Assembly: GCA_036874045.1 (NCBI GenBank)
Contig: CM072342.1
Coordinates: 580,501 to 644,500 of the forward strand
Source of the DNA: Cymodocea nodosa
Lineage: Eukaryota; Streptophyta; Magnoliopsida; Alismatales; Cymodoceaceae
DNA: 64,000 bases
Reading direction: 5' to 3'
Part shown: piece after piece, positions 25,025-38,953 of the stretch
How positions within the stretch are numbered: the stretch's first letter is position 1
Layout: each line of letters begins with the position of its first letter
Position numbers and translations under genes: made by a program
Notes under the pieces: generated by a model
The model's input: the letters and a program-made list of their open reading frames with translations, nothing else
Told to the model about the DNA's origin: nothing
Databases searched by the model: none

Positions 25025-28000
25025 TTTTGAAGGCAGAAAATTTTGCAGCTTAGGCCCCATCGCCATCCGGCATCGGCCTCTTGCTACTGCCACTGCAAGT
25101 ATCGCTACTACTATTATCGATTAATTAATCGATTTTACAAATATATTATTATTTGTTTTCTATATTAATATCTATATGATTATATTTGTGATAGTTGTCT
25201 CGACTATTTTTTTGCCACTTTCTTCGACGGGGCTCAGGGCTTTTGTTCGGTAATGCCTGGATTGATTGGGTCCGCGTCCATGTCGTTCCCTCGTTGCCGG
25301 GAGGAGCTGTTGCCGCCGTGGGAGGGGATATTTGGTTTTGGAAGGAAGACGTCTTCTTGGGTTTTTCCAGAGCTTCTGAGCCGTCCAAGAGCTCCTCTTT
25401 CCATTCCCAACCTCCCCTTTGTAAGGAAGAGCCAAAGTGAATTTTCCGACTGTGATGCACAACACGTTCCTTCTCTTCTTTGTTTTGTTTGGCGAGGTTT
25501 CTGCAAGTTGTAATGAAATGAGAAGAACAGTGCTTCTGTCTTCCATCATTGAAAAGTGTTTTGTTGTTATTATTTAGTTATGTTTATAAAAGCCGATGCT
25601 ATTTTTTGCTTCGGCCTCTGCTGAGCGTTCGCTACTGAGTGAGTTGTGTGGTGTGAAGCCCAAGCGGGGGGAAATGGCATGAGTAGTGACCGGGATCTGG
25701 TCTCTTCGTCCTGCGCTGGCGATCGAGGAAGGTCGTCAATAGCGCTGGAAGAAGTATCAAATATCTCGGTGACTTTTTGTTCCCAGGCTTCGGCCACGGG
25801 AACGCTCCCGATCGCGGCCCCACGGCTTGCAATAGAAGGATGACCATTTATTTGTTGTTGTGCCACCGTGCGTGGTTGAAGACGCCACTTTTATCTGATC
25901 GGTTAAAGACTTTGATATCCATCTATTCACATGTCCCATGTTAACAGCGTTCTCATCTTCCACATCCATGACTATTCACCGCTGGTTCCAGCTGTACGTC
26001 TCCAGCCCACAGGATTTACGCTATATTTTCCGTTTTCAATCACAATAATTATAATAGCGATGATTCTTAAGGTTACACATACATCCCGACCGCCTCCCTG
26101 CCATGGTTGACCATCTATGCTCGCTGGCGACGTTTTCTTAGGCATGCGTTGAAATTGGAAAAACACATCATTGACTTTCCTCGTAGTTGGAGGGGCACGA
26201 TTAATTTTAAAGTCAATATTTTCAGATTACCAATGGACAATTCCACAAATCTACTAAAATATATGGAATGAATGTGAAAGTTTGAGTTGGATGTTTTTTA
26301 TTTCATTTATGCAGGCCGTCAATATTTGCTCATTGGTGAAACCTACAAATCACACTAGCTAACCCTTGTCAACATTATTATTATTATTATTATTATTAAA
26401 TCAAGTTTGAATGTGTACTCTTGCAATTTGGGAGTAGAAGATATGTGGTTTTTCTGTTGTGAGAATTTTAATGAAGGAAGATTTTGAATTATAACTAATA
26501 GTCGATAATGGAGTTGGTGCTCTTCTCTGAGTTCTCTCTCGTACGTACAAGAAGAAGAAAAAAAGGTTTACAAATTCAAAAATTGGTTCGGTCGCAGTTA
26601 TATTTTCGCTTAGTAATATAGATAATCCTTTTTTATTACGGGAGACTAATGCTTCCTTGTAGGTTTTGGTGTTCTTTTTTTCGAATTCCTTCGTTGCCAC
26701 TCATTTGATTGTATTTGTTTATTTTCCATGTGGTTTTATTCTGGATATTTTTTTTTTCCTAATTCACCGAGACATTTCTCACGACCTTTCCCTACTTTGT
26801 TGATGGTAATATGGATAACTATTGATATAAAGAAAATTATCAAGAAAGAAAGATTTGTGCAATAATACTGCCACGATAATGACCGGGATGTTTTCTACCC
26901 GAGTCTGAAAAGGAACGTCCCGCCGCCTTCACCGACGACTTTCTGAGCCGTGCCACCTGCCATTTCCAACTGGTAAATAAATAAATGTTCAAGAAAGGGA
27001 AAGGCGTGGCGACCAAGGATAAGATGATCGTCTTGTTAATTATATAAAACATGAAGTTTAAACTTCCAAAAACATAACCATTATCAAATATGTGAAGCCG
27101 TGGTAATTAACGAGAGGGATTGTTGTCTGTTAGTTATGGGTTCCGTGCAGGATCTCACGTGCAAGATTTGAATTTATAATTCCTACTCTCTAAAGGTGTC
27201 ATTATTTGGTTATTTTTATCACAATGATTTTTTTTGTATTTATCAATAACACGGTGTTAATAAAATTTATCACTTCTTCTAATCAACAAAAACATCTTAT
27301 ATTATGTTTATTATTGGTCCCGCAATGTTTTTATCGTTTTCGGCCGCTATGACGTGTTTGTTATCAGAATCGGACGAGAAAGTAAGGCCCAGGCTGGTTG
27401 CAGGTCGGACCGGGCCTTGAGTCCAGGGCCGTAAGGGTCCAGGGTCTTTTTCAGAAAAAGAGACATCTCAGTCAGGCTAGTAGCGGTGGCGAAGTAGTGA
27501 TATATTCGGGCTTCGATTCACGGGCAATGATGTTCGTTAGCATTTTTTGAGACAATTCGCCGATCATTTTTATGGCGATGGCTTTTCATGTAATCTTATC
27601 GCAGTGACGTCTTCCTCTTACTGCATTCCCTGACGAAATCTGGGTGCATGTCATCTAAAACATATTATGGTCATTACATCAAGATCGAATGAATGGATCG
27701 ATCTTCACTTGCCGACAGTCAGGCCGGGCTTGCCACGGGGTATGCTGCAGCCGGACAGCTTATCCTTCCTGTTCTGTTGACTGGTTCACATCTACAAACC
27801 CAACGACGCAGTCCAGAGATGATGACAGGAGAAGACCTAATCACACCCATGTGCCATCGGAGAAAGCGGCAGATGGATGGGCCACGGCACAGTATCGATT
27901 ACCATCACCGCCCAAACCCACCAAAGGGTCCATTTTTGAAGTAGGTGTGTCATGCCTCCCTTGCGTCGCATCCAACAGGCATAAGCCGCCTTCACCTTTC

Positions 28001-29059
28001 TTTCTAAACCCACACTCCTCCCAGGCGTAGATTGATTTTGCAGGTGAGGTGGGTGTCCATATCTCTTTCAAATTCGTCTTTCAGGAAATCGTGTTTCGTA
28101 TCTTATTTATCCGTAACTACATCTACATCTAGATCACCAGCCAATCAGCCCTTTGGTTGAATCGGCACGGTAAATAGCATGAGAGAGATTTCTTGTACTC
28201 AACTAAAATGATACAAGATGTTTGTGTGCAGTCCAATTTCCCCAACTACTTTTCGACCACCTGCAAAAATTCTTCTTGAAAAAAATCAAGATAATGATAT
28301 CTTTTTAAAAAGAAGATGGAGAATGGCGGTTGTAGAGGAAGGAAGTCAAGTTTCGGCAGCACAACTAATCTGACCACCAGAACAGCTTGTGGACTTTTAA
28401 AACTGTCGACGAAAGGTCGGGGCAAGTTACTCAGTTCACACGACTATTCATTTCGCATCACATTGGCACGACCGAAAGGTTGTCTCGATAATGGTACCAC
28501 TGATATTCATTTTAAACGAAGGAAGAGGTCGGTGAAGCATCAGAATCCCGGCTTCTCACGTAAATGAAAAGTTGCCGTGATTATTTATTGATAACAACGA
28601 CATCTGGGTCTCCTCCCAAGTTATCAAACGTGCGCACAACCAAGTCTCTTCTTCCCCTGCATACAATTCCACCCCATTTGAAAAGTAATAAGAAGATTAT
28701 TTACATTATTGCCTCGTACAGTACAACAACAACCTGACATCATAATACATAAAATATATATACAACTTAAAAAATTGCTCAGGTAAAGGGAAAATGTAGT
28801 GAGAAGACTTTGAAAGCATGGGACCTTCCTAAGCTCGAAGTAGAATCTCTTTCCTAGACTCTTCTCCCTTATTTCCCAAAATCTAGCGGTAATTATACAT
28901 TTACATTTAAATACCAGCTCAACCCAGAAAGACAACCATCTACAAAACATACTTTCTCTCCTTCCCTTGTGCAAAAGCCTGTTGATCATCAGATAAAAAC
29001 TATCAACTTTAGCGCGCTTTGCGAAGGCAAAAGACTCTACAATGTTCTTGTTACTGCCC
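25025..29059. other. 3' UTR of CRF and intergenic DNA
   Basis: About 100-150 bases after the stop codon are probably 3' UTR. GC-richer patches at 25.2-25.5, 25.6-25.87 and 27.68-28.05 kb carry overlapping short frames on both strands without a domain. (ATT)8 lies at 26374-26397. Up to a few hundred bases below 29060 are probably the 3' UTR of the minus-strand gene. No other gene could be supported. Confidence 0.45.
26374..26397. repeat. (ATT)8 microsatellite
   Basis: Perfect trinucleotide run. Confidence 0.95.
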
Positions 29060-30074
29060 TCAGGCAAAGGCCGGGATGCTGCGGCCGCGCCTGTCCTGGT
29101 CAAGGCAGTCGAATCCTTCGATCCTCACCGCAGCCGGTAATGGCCCGAAGCTGGAGGACCGAAACAATCCTCCATTCCTTCCACCGGATGGGGAAGACGA
29201 CGACGACAGAAGCGACAGCGGTGTTAGTGGCGTGCTAGCTTTCTCTTCGAGAAACCGAACATCATGAATTATAGGGTTGGCTGATCGGCTTGGTGGGGAT
29301 CCATAAAACAACGGGGGAGGAGACATACCATGTCTGTCCTCCCACTGCAGATCTTCGTCACCATAACATTCCTGTAGGGAAACATCAAGAACATGGTTAG
29401 CTCGAGGAATAAGTGATTTCATAAGGCCCAAGCAATCAGTGACTGACTAAGAACATGGTTGACTAGGAGAGGCAGACATAAGAAAACTGAGTGGAAACCC
29501 TATCATACCACATAGAACTCAGATTTTCACAAGGAAATTTCCTTTTCTCTTGTCATTTAGAATTACTTTCATCAGCCCATACCATGAATGACTAATTACA
29601 AAACAAGGTTAATAATGGATCTAGATCACAAGGAAAGGAAGCAATCGAAATCGAAGAGGCAATTAACCTATCAAACAACCCATGGTACTGTTACGAAAAA
29701 GTAGCGTCTAAATAGAAAATCAGCATCATGAAAACCAAACATGACCAGTACCTGTGCAAGTAACATCTCCAAGACATCGTCTCCGTCGGACGAGTCACAC
29801 ACATCCAACGGGTGGCTGCAAAACAAAAATTAAAACGAACTTGGAATCTCACATCAAACAAATACAACATAGATTCAAAATCGAGCTAGGAGGCCACGAA
29901 CCTAAAATTCACCATCGTGATTGGTCTAATGGGCTCGACGCCGACAAGCCGGCCAGCACGGCGTGGTTTGGGGCAAACAACAGGAATATTTTGGTCAGAG
30001 AGGGAAGAGGAGAAGGTGATTCTAGTCTCCTCGCATTTAACAAAACTGTTCTGATGCATCGCAAAGTGGCTCAT
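29060..30074 (-). CDS. Plant-specific protein of unknown function, three exons (182 aa)
   Basis: Coding exons on the minus strand are 30074-29902, 29815-29752 and 29371-29060. Introns follow GT...AG (AG|GTTCGT...TTGCAG; CAG|GTACTG...CTACAG), and the frame is open across both joins. The protein starts MSHFAMHQNSF and has VVCPKPRR (residues 32-39). Exon 2 gives an acidic block (HPLDVCDSSDGDDVLEMLLA, from residue 59). Exon 3 carries the best signature, GSPPSRSANPIIHDVRF (103-119), then a Ser-rich region and a C-terminal basic end. I recall plant-only proteins with the same order (MxHFAM.QNSF, CPKPRR, GSPPSRxxNPxxxDxRF) whose function is not known. No membrane or enzyme motif is visible. A leader intron (30598 down to about 30149) lies before the start codon. 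Confidence 0.85.
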
Positions 30075-30148
30075 ATTGAATCTCTTTCACCCAAACAAAA
30101 CTGATTTGCTTCTTCTTCTTTTTTCTATTTACAAAGGTAGGACCTGCA

Positions 30149-30598
30149 AGAGAAAGGAGAAAAATCAAAGAAATCAGAATCCAGCAACAGTTCTATAATC
30201 TCCGATCTAGCAAACAAAGGGATCTCAATAACGAAAAAAATTCCGACGGGACCTGGCCGAAAAAAAATCTATAGATCTCACAGAATAATGGAAAGAACGA
30301 AATAGAACCCGAAGGTAAACTTTGTGAGGAAGATTTCCGCGAAATTCAACAACACAACAAAACCTAGATGCTGCAAAAAACAGATCTCACGAATAAATCC
30401 ACGAATCAAAGGAACAGACTCCAAAAAAATGCAGTTGAGAAGGTTAGAAAAAAGTACTTTGACGAACCGCAAACCATACAAGAGTAAGGAAATCGGGAAA
30501 AATAATTTCCTCCAGATCATACGAACACAAAAGGAACAAAAAAAAACCCGATCATGAAATCACAGAGAAAGAAAGATGAACAGAGGCAACGAGAATAC
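30149..30598 (-). other. Predicted 5'-UTR intron of the 29-30 kb gene
   Basis: On the minus strand a leader exon ends GCTTCCAG|GTATTC at 30599/30598, and TTCTCTTGCAG precedes GTCCTACC near 30149. Leader introns are common in plant genes. The segment has no coding potential of its own. Confidence 0.55.
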
Positions 30599-30665
30599 CT
30601 GGAAGCTCAGGGAGAGGAGCTGTTGATGCCGCGCACGAGAGAAGGGAACATCGTTAGGCAGGCGC

Positions 30666-30675
30666 TATTTAAATA
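30666..30675 (-). promoter_or_regulatory. TATA box of the 29-30 kb gene
   Basis: On the minus strand TATTTAAATA lies about 30 bases before a likely transcript start near 30635-30640, which leaves a leader exon of about 40 bases ahead of the 5'-UTR intron. Confidence 0.6.
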
Positions 30676-30679
30676 ACCA

Positions 30680-31604
30680 CGAAAATAGTGTACAATATTT
30701 TCTTTGGTGGGGGTGAGGCAGACAAGACCGGCAGTTATATATTATAAAAAATTATTCGAGACCCAAATGCACTGGCTACAACTGAAAACAACACACACGG
30801 ATATCATTATATAAATAGATGACAATATGTCTACTGGAAAAAAAGGAAAAACATATTTACAAACTATACATATATAGAAAAATATTATTTACAAACTCCA
30901 GGTAAGGCTAACACATGGACCAATGGCAGAAAGGACTGGTACAAAGACCCAAGTCTACGGAGGTTATATCTTCGATTATTCTCAAGCCTAAGATTTTACA
31001 ACGTTATCTTAGAAAACGTCTATTAAATAAGCATTTGTTCAAAAAACTTAATTTATTAAACAAGTGGTACAATAGGTACTTATTTCGATGTTGTTTCAAA
31101 CACTTGCTTTAAATAAATTGGTGTAAAAGATGTTTCAAACATTGCCTCCGAGTGTATTTGCGCCTTCAAAATAAAATTATCATTAAATTAATTTCAATTG
31201 CTTAATTAGTTAAGATTAATGATGCTTGCGATACTTTCTACGGTCTGAATTTTGAAAACTTGGAAAAGATTATCGTCACTATAAATAATAAAATTATTAT
31301 TAAGTACTAACATCCAAGGAAATTTATCATTTCTTTATTGGGTAAGGCCATGGAAGTGCCAACACGATCAAAAAAAATATAACAATGTAATTGATTTAAA
31401 ATAATAATATTTATACTTTTTATCGAATTTTGATAAACGTTATCATTAAAAAAAAAAGGAAATTGACTTTCATTGAGGCGGCATTTGGGTAGAAATTTGA
31501 GACATTCAATTCTACGTTCTTTTTTAAATTTTGGCTAAAATGATATACAAATAGCAGGATAAAATCAGAAGAAAATTGAGTAGATTTTCAATAATACTTT
31601 CCTT
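30680..31604. other. Intergenic DNA, nothing recognised
   Basis: AT-rich DNA with chance open frames only. Confidence 0.5.
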
Positions 31605-33040
31605 TGTTAAGATCGTATCGATTTAGAAAGGGTTAATCATGATATTTATGAATATTTTTAATTAATTCTAATCTTTTAAACAATTATGAATTATTTATAT
31701 TATAATTGTTTAAGTAGACAAAATAAGAAATTAAAGTAGAAATAAAATATGTACAAAATGAAATTTTTAATTAGTTCACCTAACTGTTTAGTTCAAGCTC
31801 AAGACTTAGCTTGAGTTTTATTAAATATTCAAATAATTACACATACTTTCAAATTGAAGCAAAAATTAACCACTTAAACTTTCAAGTTAAAGCTAAGTAA
31901 CTAACACCTTGAACTTTTAGATTTAAGTTCAACAACCAACACTTGTGAAACTTTTAGGTCAAAAACATAAACCAATACTTTATTTTTCGATCAAAGATTT
32001 GGTGCAAAAAGTTTTTAGCATTTGAATTTGCTTGAGAATTTTTCAATCTTGAATTTGTAATGATTCTAGATTTTTTATGCTTCGAACTTTGTGGCTCTCA
32101 CATATGTATATATGATTTTTCCATGTATTCTTTTCTTTTTGCCTATAATTTATTTTATACCAAAGAGAATAACGATCAAATTTCTTCTAACGTTATTCAA
32201 CTTGTTATACTTAATTTGTCATTCTTAAATATAGAAAGTTACCATTCACTATTATTCGAATATAATGTCTTATTGAAACTCTTCAAAAAAAACTTTAGCA
32301 ATTGTCTTCAAACTATTTGAAAACTTGTGTAAACCATTCAAAAATATTGAATAGTTATTTGAAACTATTTGAAATTTTGAACAACTATTTCTTTTTGCTT
32401 ATCACATGACTACTTAAGTTCTACATGTGAAATTACCTAGTAGCTTGAAACCTTTTAAAAAACCTAAACAATTATTTTCAAACTATCTAAAAATTCAAAT
32501 AGTTATTTAAACTATCCAAAAGTTTTGGCTTCTTATTATTTTCTGTTCATCATGTGACTATTTAGGTTCTACGTGTGAGGTTATTTGAATTTTAAATAGT
32601 TTATTTGAAACCTTTTGAGAAAACTCAACTAGTTTCTCAAATTATCCGCGGCTTAAAACTATCTGATTGAGCTATCCATCCTTTGAGTATGGTGTCATTT
32701 AAATTTCAAACAATTAACTTTGAAACCTTCTTGAGAAAACTTAAATAGTTTTTTCAAACCATTCAAAAAACTTGAAACTATCTGATTGAGTTGTCCATCC
32801 TCCGAGTGTGCTATCATTTAAATTTCAGACAATTAAATTTGAAACCCTTTGAGAAAACTCAATTAGTTTTTTAAACCATCTAATTGACTTGTAACTTAAT
32901 GATTTCTTTTAGAATTATTTTGACTATTTAGCAAAACATTCATTTGACTTTTGTTTGACTTTGACTCTTTGTCTATACATATGAAATACATGTGAAAGTT
33001 TTGAGTTGATCAAATCTTCGGTCATACTTTACAATGTTAT
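31605..33040 (-). repeat. Inverted relative of the 18.5-20.9 kb repeat element
   Basis: Read on the minus strand, 31.6-32.0 kb lines up with the 3' part of the element at 20.36-20.87 kb: the shared phrase AATAAAACTCAAG, the AAAAATTTC...ATTTTATTT stretch and an end in TTAACA/CTAACA. From about 32.0 to 32.95 kb diverged tandem units of about 145 bases appear, such as CATGTGACTAYTTARGTTCTA near 32405 and 32550, and a near-identical phrase at 32.67 and 32.79 kb. The far end is not defined. Confidence 0.55.
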
Positions 33041-36000
33041 TATTAATTTAAATTAACATTATTTATCACTTAGTGTGGTTATAATATAATAATATTGTAT
33101 TATTATTGAATTTATTAGTTATATGAATTATGTCGTTGATTAATACTAATAATAACGTATAAATTTTATTGATATTAATAGTTATCTCACATTAATAATT
33201 GTAGTAAATAATGCAATGACATCTAAACATATATATTTTAATGTGCTAAAAATATATGGGTAAAATTATCAACAAAGATTGATTTCCTTGTTAACATCGG
33301 AAGGCATTTAGAAAGTGTTTATGAATATTTTCTGTTAAAAAAATGAAACAACGTAAGATGTAAGGAATAGTGAAAAATGGGAATGGCAAAATATGACAAG
33401 AAATAAAATATCTTTTGTACACTTGTAGGAAATGATAAAAAATATATTATTTAAGAATTTTTAAAATATTAAAATTTACATTTTAAATATTAAATATTAT
33501 ATTTTAAATAAATATAATATATATTAATAATTTATAAAATATAGTGTAACATGCAAATTAAAAATATTTTTTGTGATTTAACTTAAAAAATTATACAAGA
33601 TGCATATATGAAATAACTTTTTCATCAAATGTAAAATTTATTATAAGTAAATTTCATTAAAATAATTACATATTATTTTTTTCACATAAAATATATAATT
33701 TATTCACACACTACATGAGTTACTATTTTTCTTTATTTCACGTTAAGATTACTAATATAACGTATGTTGTATTCTTTAACATTATAAACAAGTTCCTTAT
33801 ATAATAAAATATTTTCTTCGACTAATTCATTTTAAAGTAAGTTTGCTTAATCTGCTAGTGTTAAAAAAAAAAAGACTATAAAACTAATCTGTCAAGGAAA
33901 AATATCAAATCTGGAGTTTAATCGATCCAATGATTGCAGCAATTAAATTTCTACAATTCTATAGAAACATTTCCTTACGCAGAAAACTGCAAACACCTCT
34001 GATCTTCTAAAAATCGTTACTTTCTTTCTACTCAATGAAATTTGATGAAATGAAATGCAACAGAAAGCTATTTCAATACTCGTTCAAGGAAAAATAAATG
34101 TCAAGACGTTTTCTTATACACATAGGTGCAGCACCCGAATTTGTTAACCCTTGTAAACTTTGTTTTCTGCAAAAGCTACCATACTTTGCACCCAAATTCT
34201 ATTATAATACATTCACCAATCATGCATAATTTTTTCCTTAATTATTCACATTCAAAACCATCTTCAACTCAATCAAAAGAAATTAATATATTACCAGAAA
34301 AATCGAGGTTCAAAGAGTTTTTTTTATGTCTGTAATAAAACAAGAATAAGAAAATTTATTAACTATTATACGAAAGCAACAATCAACGACCACATTTGAT
34401 TTTTTTCCTTGGTAACCATTGATCTGGCTTTTTTTTTTTCAAAGTAGTAACCATTAAATGGGATGAATGAATAATAGCAAATGATGACGACTGTTAAAAA
34501 GAAAAGAAAAGACAGACGACTGTAACCAAGATGGACGATGATGCCTGGGATGAACAATGGGGCTCACTATTCGGTGAAGCAGTAGACAAACACAACGGAA
34601 GGTCGGCAGATGACGCAGCGGAAGGTTAGCACAGGCAGGCGGAAGATGCAGGGATGAATAAGGAGAACCTTGAAAAACGCTTGGGCAACGGCGATCCCAT
34701 GAAATAGGAGACAGTTGCAGCGTGCTGACGGAGACGCAAGGCCGGGTCAAGGTAGATTTCTCGATGCGGAAGGAAGTAAGAGATGGAAAAAAAAAATAAT
34801 TCAAGAGTTATTATATAGAAGTGGTGGGGAAAAACGATTTCCTCTCGTCTCCGTTACGTACAAACAAGTCAAAATGGACGGAAATGATATTGATTGAGCG
34901 ATGATGGATAATGAAATCAAGCTGACTATCGTAACAACACGTGAAATAATAATTGTAGCAAGTAGTATAACCACAAATACATTGGTGATTAGACGTTTTA
35001 CTCATTCATAATAATACTATTAAATAATGCCGTGTTACAACAAAAAACATGGCAAGTAAGCTGCCAATCCACACGTACACGTGGATGACGATAATTCGTT
35101 TAGGCGAGCAAATGGCAATCCTCACGGGCGCCATCTGGTTAAGCTTCCTCAACGTGCACATCTTGATCAACACGCTTTCCGCCATCTTCCCATGACAATG
35201 ATGCCCCGTTGTCTACCATAATCGATCATCAATGGCCGTCATGGCTGTCGCTTTCCAGTTGGAGGGTGACGTGTTCGCAAACGTGAAACGGGAATTAATA
35301 AACAAATGTTACTCAGAACAGAAAACGTCTTCCCTTCTGACCGTGAAAAGCGAGAGATCTCCTTCGCACTGCGGCAAAATATTTATCTGTATTTTTATGG
35401 AATGACGTGGTCAACGTTGGAAGGAAGATGGGCTTCTCTCTTCGGACCAACTTAAAAGCCCGTTCGAACATCTTCGACATCGGGCGTACATGATCTCGAT
35501 CCAACGCTCACGGGACCTCCGTTGCAGAATGAATTCGCATGGAAATAGCTGTTAAATGAATCCCATTTCCCTCAGTTTCGGGCCGGAGCATCTTCTTTTT
35601 GTTTTTTTCCTGAAGAGTTGGTTAGTTCAGAGCAGCAGGCGTTCTTGTTCTTGTTCTCTGGGGTGCACAAGAGCTCCTTTTATCTGCTACAGATTAAGCT
35701 TTGCAAGTATGAAGTTCACCTTAACGTTTCAGATGATTTCCCTCCATTTTAAATGACTTCCTCCTAACATACATCGAACGGCACATGGAACGATGAGACG
35801 AATCGTTATCCTGCGTTCTGATGTCGTAAAGGTAATACTGCCTCTACGATGGCCGCGAGATTGTTTACGCACCAGAGAGTGAAAAGGCATCACGAGATAC
35901 TGAGATGTGTTACATCGTCGATCTAAGTAATTTAAGGTGGATTTTTTTAAGTAAACCAGATAAACTGGTTATCAGGAAAGATCCATGATCAAATGGGCTA

Positions 36001-36460
36001 GGGTGGAGGGACAATCCATGCTGGCAATGTGCGATCCAAAATTGAAAACGACCTCCCACTAGAAAACAACAGTCTTGTAATTATCTAATTAACAATACCG
36101 AGAAAAAGGGATGGAACCAATTCTTAAGGGTTAAACCCTAATAAGCTCCATCATGTACATAAACTATGCGTTCCGGCCTTGATAGCAGAGGCATGCTTAG
36201 TTGGCGGTGCAGCGAGGAATGCTTATCATACTAGGTACAGGCACATGGTTTATGCTCGAAGCTGCGCATGTGAGTCCCTGCCAAGAGAGAGTGCTCATTG
36301 CAGCAGCTGGGTTTGTGGTGTGGTCTTCACGATATTGCTTATAACTTTCTACACATACTTCACCAAGCCGAGATGCAAAAGTGGGTAGGCATGACCGGTG
36401 CGGTTATCGATCCCCGATTCGCCATTTTGTTACGGCTGGGGTTTAGTAAAACTTTCTCTC

Positions 36461-36480
36461 ATATATATATATATATATAT
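36461..36480. repeat. (AT)10 microsatellite
   Basis: Perfect dinucleotide run. Confidence 0.95.
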
Positions 36481-38922
36481 AATTCTTGAAATATGCCATT
36501 AAAGAACCAATTAATCCCCGTCCTTTCCTAGCACCAGTCAATGACAAGGACAAAAGATTTTGAACTCCCACGCACATCAAATTAAAGAAGGAAAGCCTCA
36601 AGATTACACTGGTTTTAAATAGGGATTATCGATCATCGTACGAGCACATTTATTTTTGGGTTTTCCGGTACCATGTATTCGCGTTAACAACACCAGTGGC
36701 ACCAGGTCGTCGCCAAGTCTGATCCCCGGCATCTCCGGGTCTCAGACCGACCACATCTCCACTTCACATGTCCCCCTCCGCTCGTACAAATCTCCATTTT
36801 TATATTGGAAGATTCAAGCGGGCTCTGCAACTCCAACGTAGACAAAAATGGGTGCCCAGCTACGTAGCTGACGCCCACGAGTTCGTTCATGTCTGATCAG
36901 AAGAAGATGCCGTTTGTTTTTTTGTTTTTCGCCTTTTAAAAAAATTTGGTTTATTAGAGAAGTGAAGAGTGTCACACGATGCAATCTTAGTTAACTGGTT
37001 TTAGAATTCATTAGTAGAAGCCACCGATTAATTTAGAAGATTTTCCTCTTTTTGATACTGGCACCCACGTTCTTCGTTATTTACGTGGTGGCTACATTTT
37101 ATTTTTCTTTCCTTTTTTTTTCTTAAAAAATGATGCATTAGTACGTTGTAACCAATTTTTGATCAACTTCTTTAGATGTTTGCGTTTTCTTACATTGTTT
37201 GCAGTTCCAAATGAATGATTTTAAATTATCACGTACGGTGTTTAATATTACTATTTTTGGAAGATTAGTGTTGAAAATATGTTTTTTTTTTATTTTAAAA
37301 TAAACGGTGTAAGAAAGGGTTCAATTTGTTCCGGTATTCCTATATATTAAAGATTTTTCAATTTTTTTGAAAAATCGTATTATTTTTAAATTTCATTCAT
37401 TTTTGTCTAAAATTACTTGTAATTTATGCAATTAAATAATTTGACAATCTGTGCTCCCTTATGTTAATGTTAATAATTACGTAATTATGTTCTGGCTTTT
37501 GTTAAGTAGAGTTTGAGCTTTTACTCTGGTGGAAGTTATTACCTTGAAAGGGAGTCAGGGAGAGTGAGTTTTCGGTACGGATTTCTTAAAATTTATGTTG
37601 CATTTAACGCGAATTTTACGGAGAAAAGTGTAAAATTCGAAGATAGGGTTTTATTTTAAAAAAAATTAACAGGCTTCGGCGAAACCGAACAACATTCAAG
37701 CATTACCAAAAAAAAACCTGTTGGATTTTTTTTATTCTCTTTTCGAAAGTAACCTGTTGAATTCAACTCATTTTTAATCACACGGAATTTTTGCGAAAGC
37801 AGGCATGAGTTTTCCAACAAGAGAAATTGAGCATCCTCAATTTATTACATGATCATGCATGGCATCGGGGTCCGTCTGATTCCAATTCCAAACAACTAAT
37901 GGACAATACTTCTTTTACGGGGCCGTCTGACGTGGACGCTGGTCCTGATTACCGCTACCGTTCCTACTTTACATCATTCATTCTTTCGTTTTTTTCTCGT
38001 ACCACCGCTTGCCCGACGAAAGCTTCATGAGCGGCTTTAAGTTCACTCGAGTGTTAAATATTACGCCCGTACCGGGAAAATCAGTCAAATACTCGTTATG
38101 ACGAAGGCTAAGGGTACCCGCAATTTTGGTTAATTTTACGAAGTATTAGAATTATCGGTACAAATAAATCACGGGCCATGACCAGCTTAATTCCGTGACT
38201 CTCTTTGTTTAACATTGTGTCTGAAATTATTATCTTTAGGATTGCAATATTTTCATGAAAGTTAAATTATCATTAGTTGAAAAATTGTAAATGATTTTCT
38301 TCTATATAAAAAAATAAGACGATGGTATTAGAAATTTATTTCCAAGCTTCTCTAAAATTTGACCCTACTTAGCTTAATTTCTTTCCGAGAATCGTTAGCT
38401 TTGAATTGAAATATGGATGTCAAATTTCGGGGAAAAACCTGGACGCATTTGAAAACATGCTTTAATGAATGAAATGGCAAACAAACGGAGAGATCAACCA
38501 ACCAACCTAACCAAGGATGTTATCTTTTTAGAATGATAATAATATTTCACTCAGATTTTAAATCTTAAACTACTTCTTTAAAATTTCTTGAATGGAAGTC
38601 GAATTACGTGCACACACCACCCAACCTTGGTTAATTTTAGATGTCGACAATTTCCAATCTAGCTAGATAACATTCATTAATGAATAAAATTACAAAGAGA
38701 AATAGACGGACCTGCGGCAGAAGCCGATCAGTCTTTTCAGAAGTATAGTTGGGCTGTGTGAGCTCATCTGGAGAAGAAACGGAGAAATTTGTTGGGGTGA
38801 TGACATCACCTCCGTGCACTACACAACACAACATTGAAGGAAAGATGGATGGGTCGGACGGTGATGAGTAGACACTTCCAAAAAGTTGAGCTAAGTGTTG
38901 GTCGCGTGTCGTTAAAAAGCAG

Positions 38923-38953
38923 GGGGGAGTGTGGGGGGGGGGGGGGAAAGAGG
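38923..38953 (+). repeat. G-rich tract with a G13 run
   Basis: G6, a G13 run and a G3 run within 31 bases. Enough guanine for a G-quadruplex on the plus strand, or simply a slippage-prone homopolymer. Confidence 0.85.

Noticed and set aside
24244-25093. Minus-strand frames of 250 and 165 codons
   Set aside because: Mirror images of the CRF coding sequence, produced by its codon bias.
28316-28567. 83-codon ATG frame
   Set aside because: No homology signal, promoter or 3' signal; Ser/Arg/Lys-rich composition that could be chance.
36270-36310. Word resembling a plant microRNA (AGAGAGAGTGCTCATTGCAG)
   Set aside because: It does not match a known microRNA closely and I found no opposite arm for a hairpin nearby.
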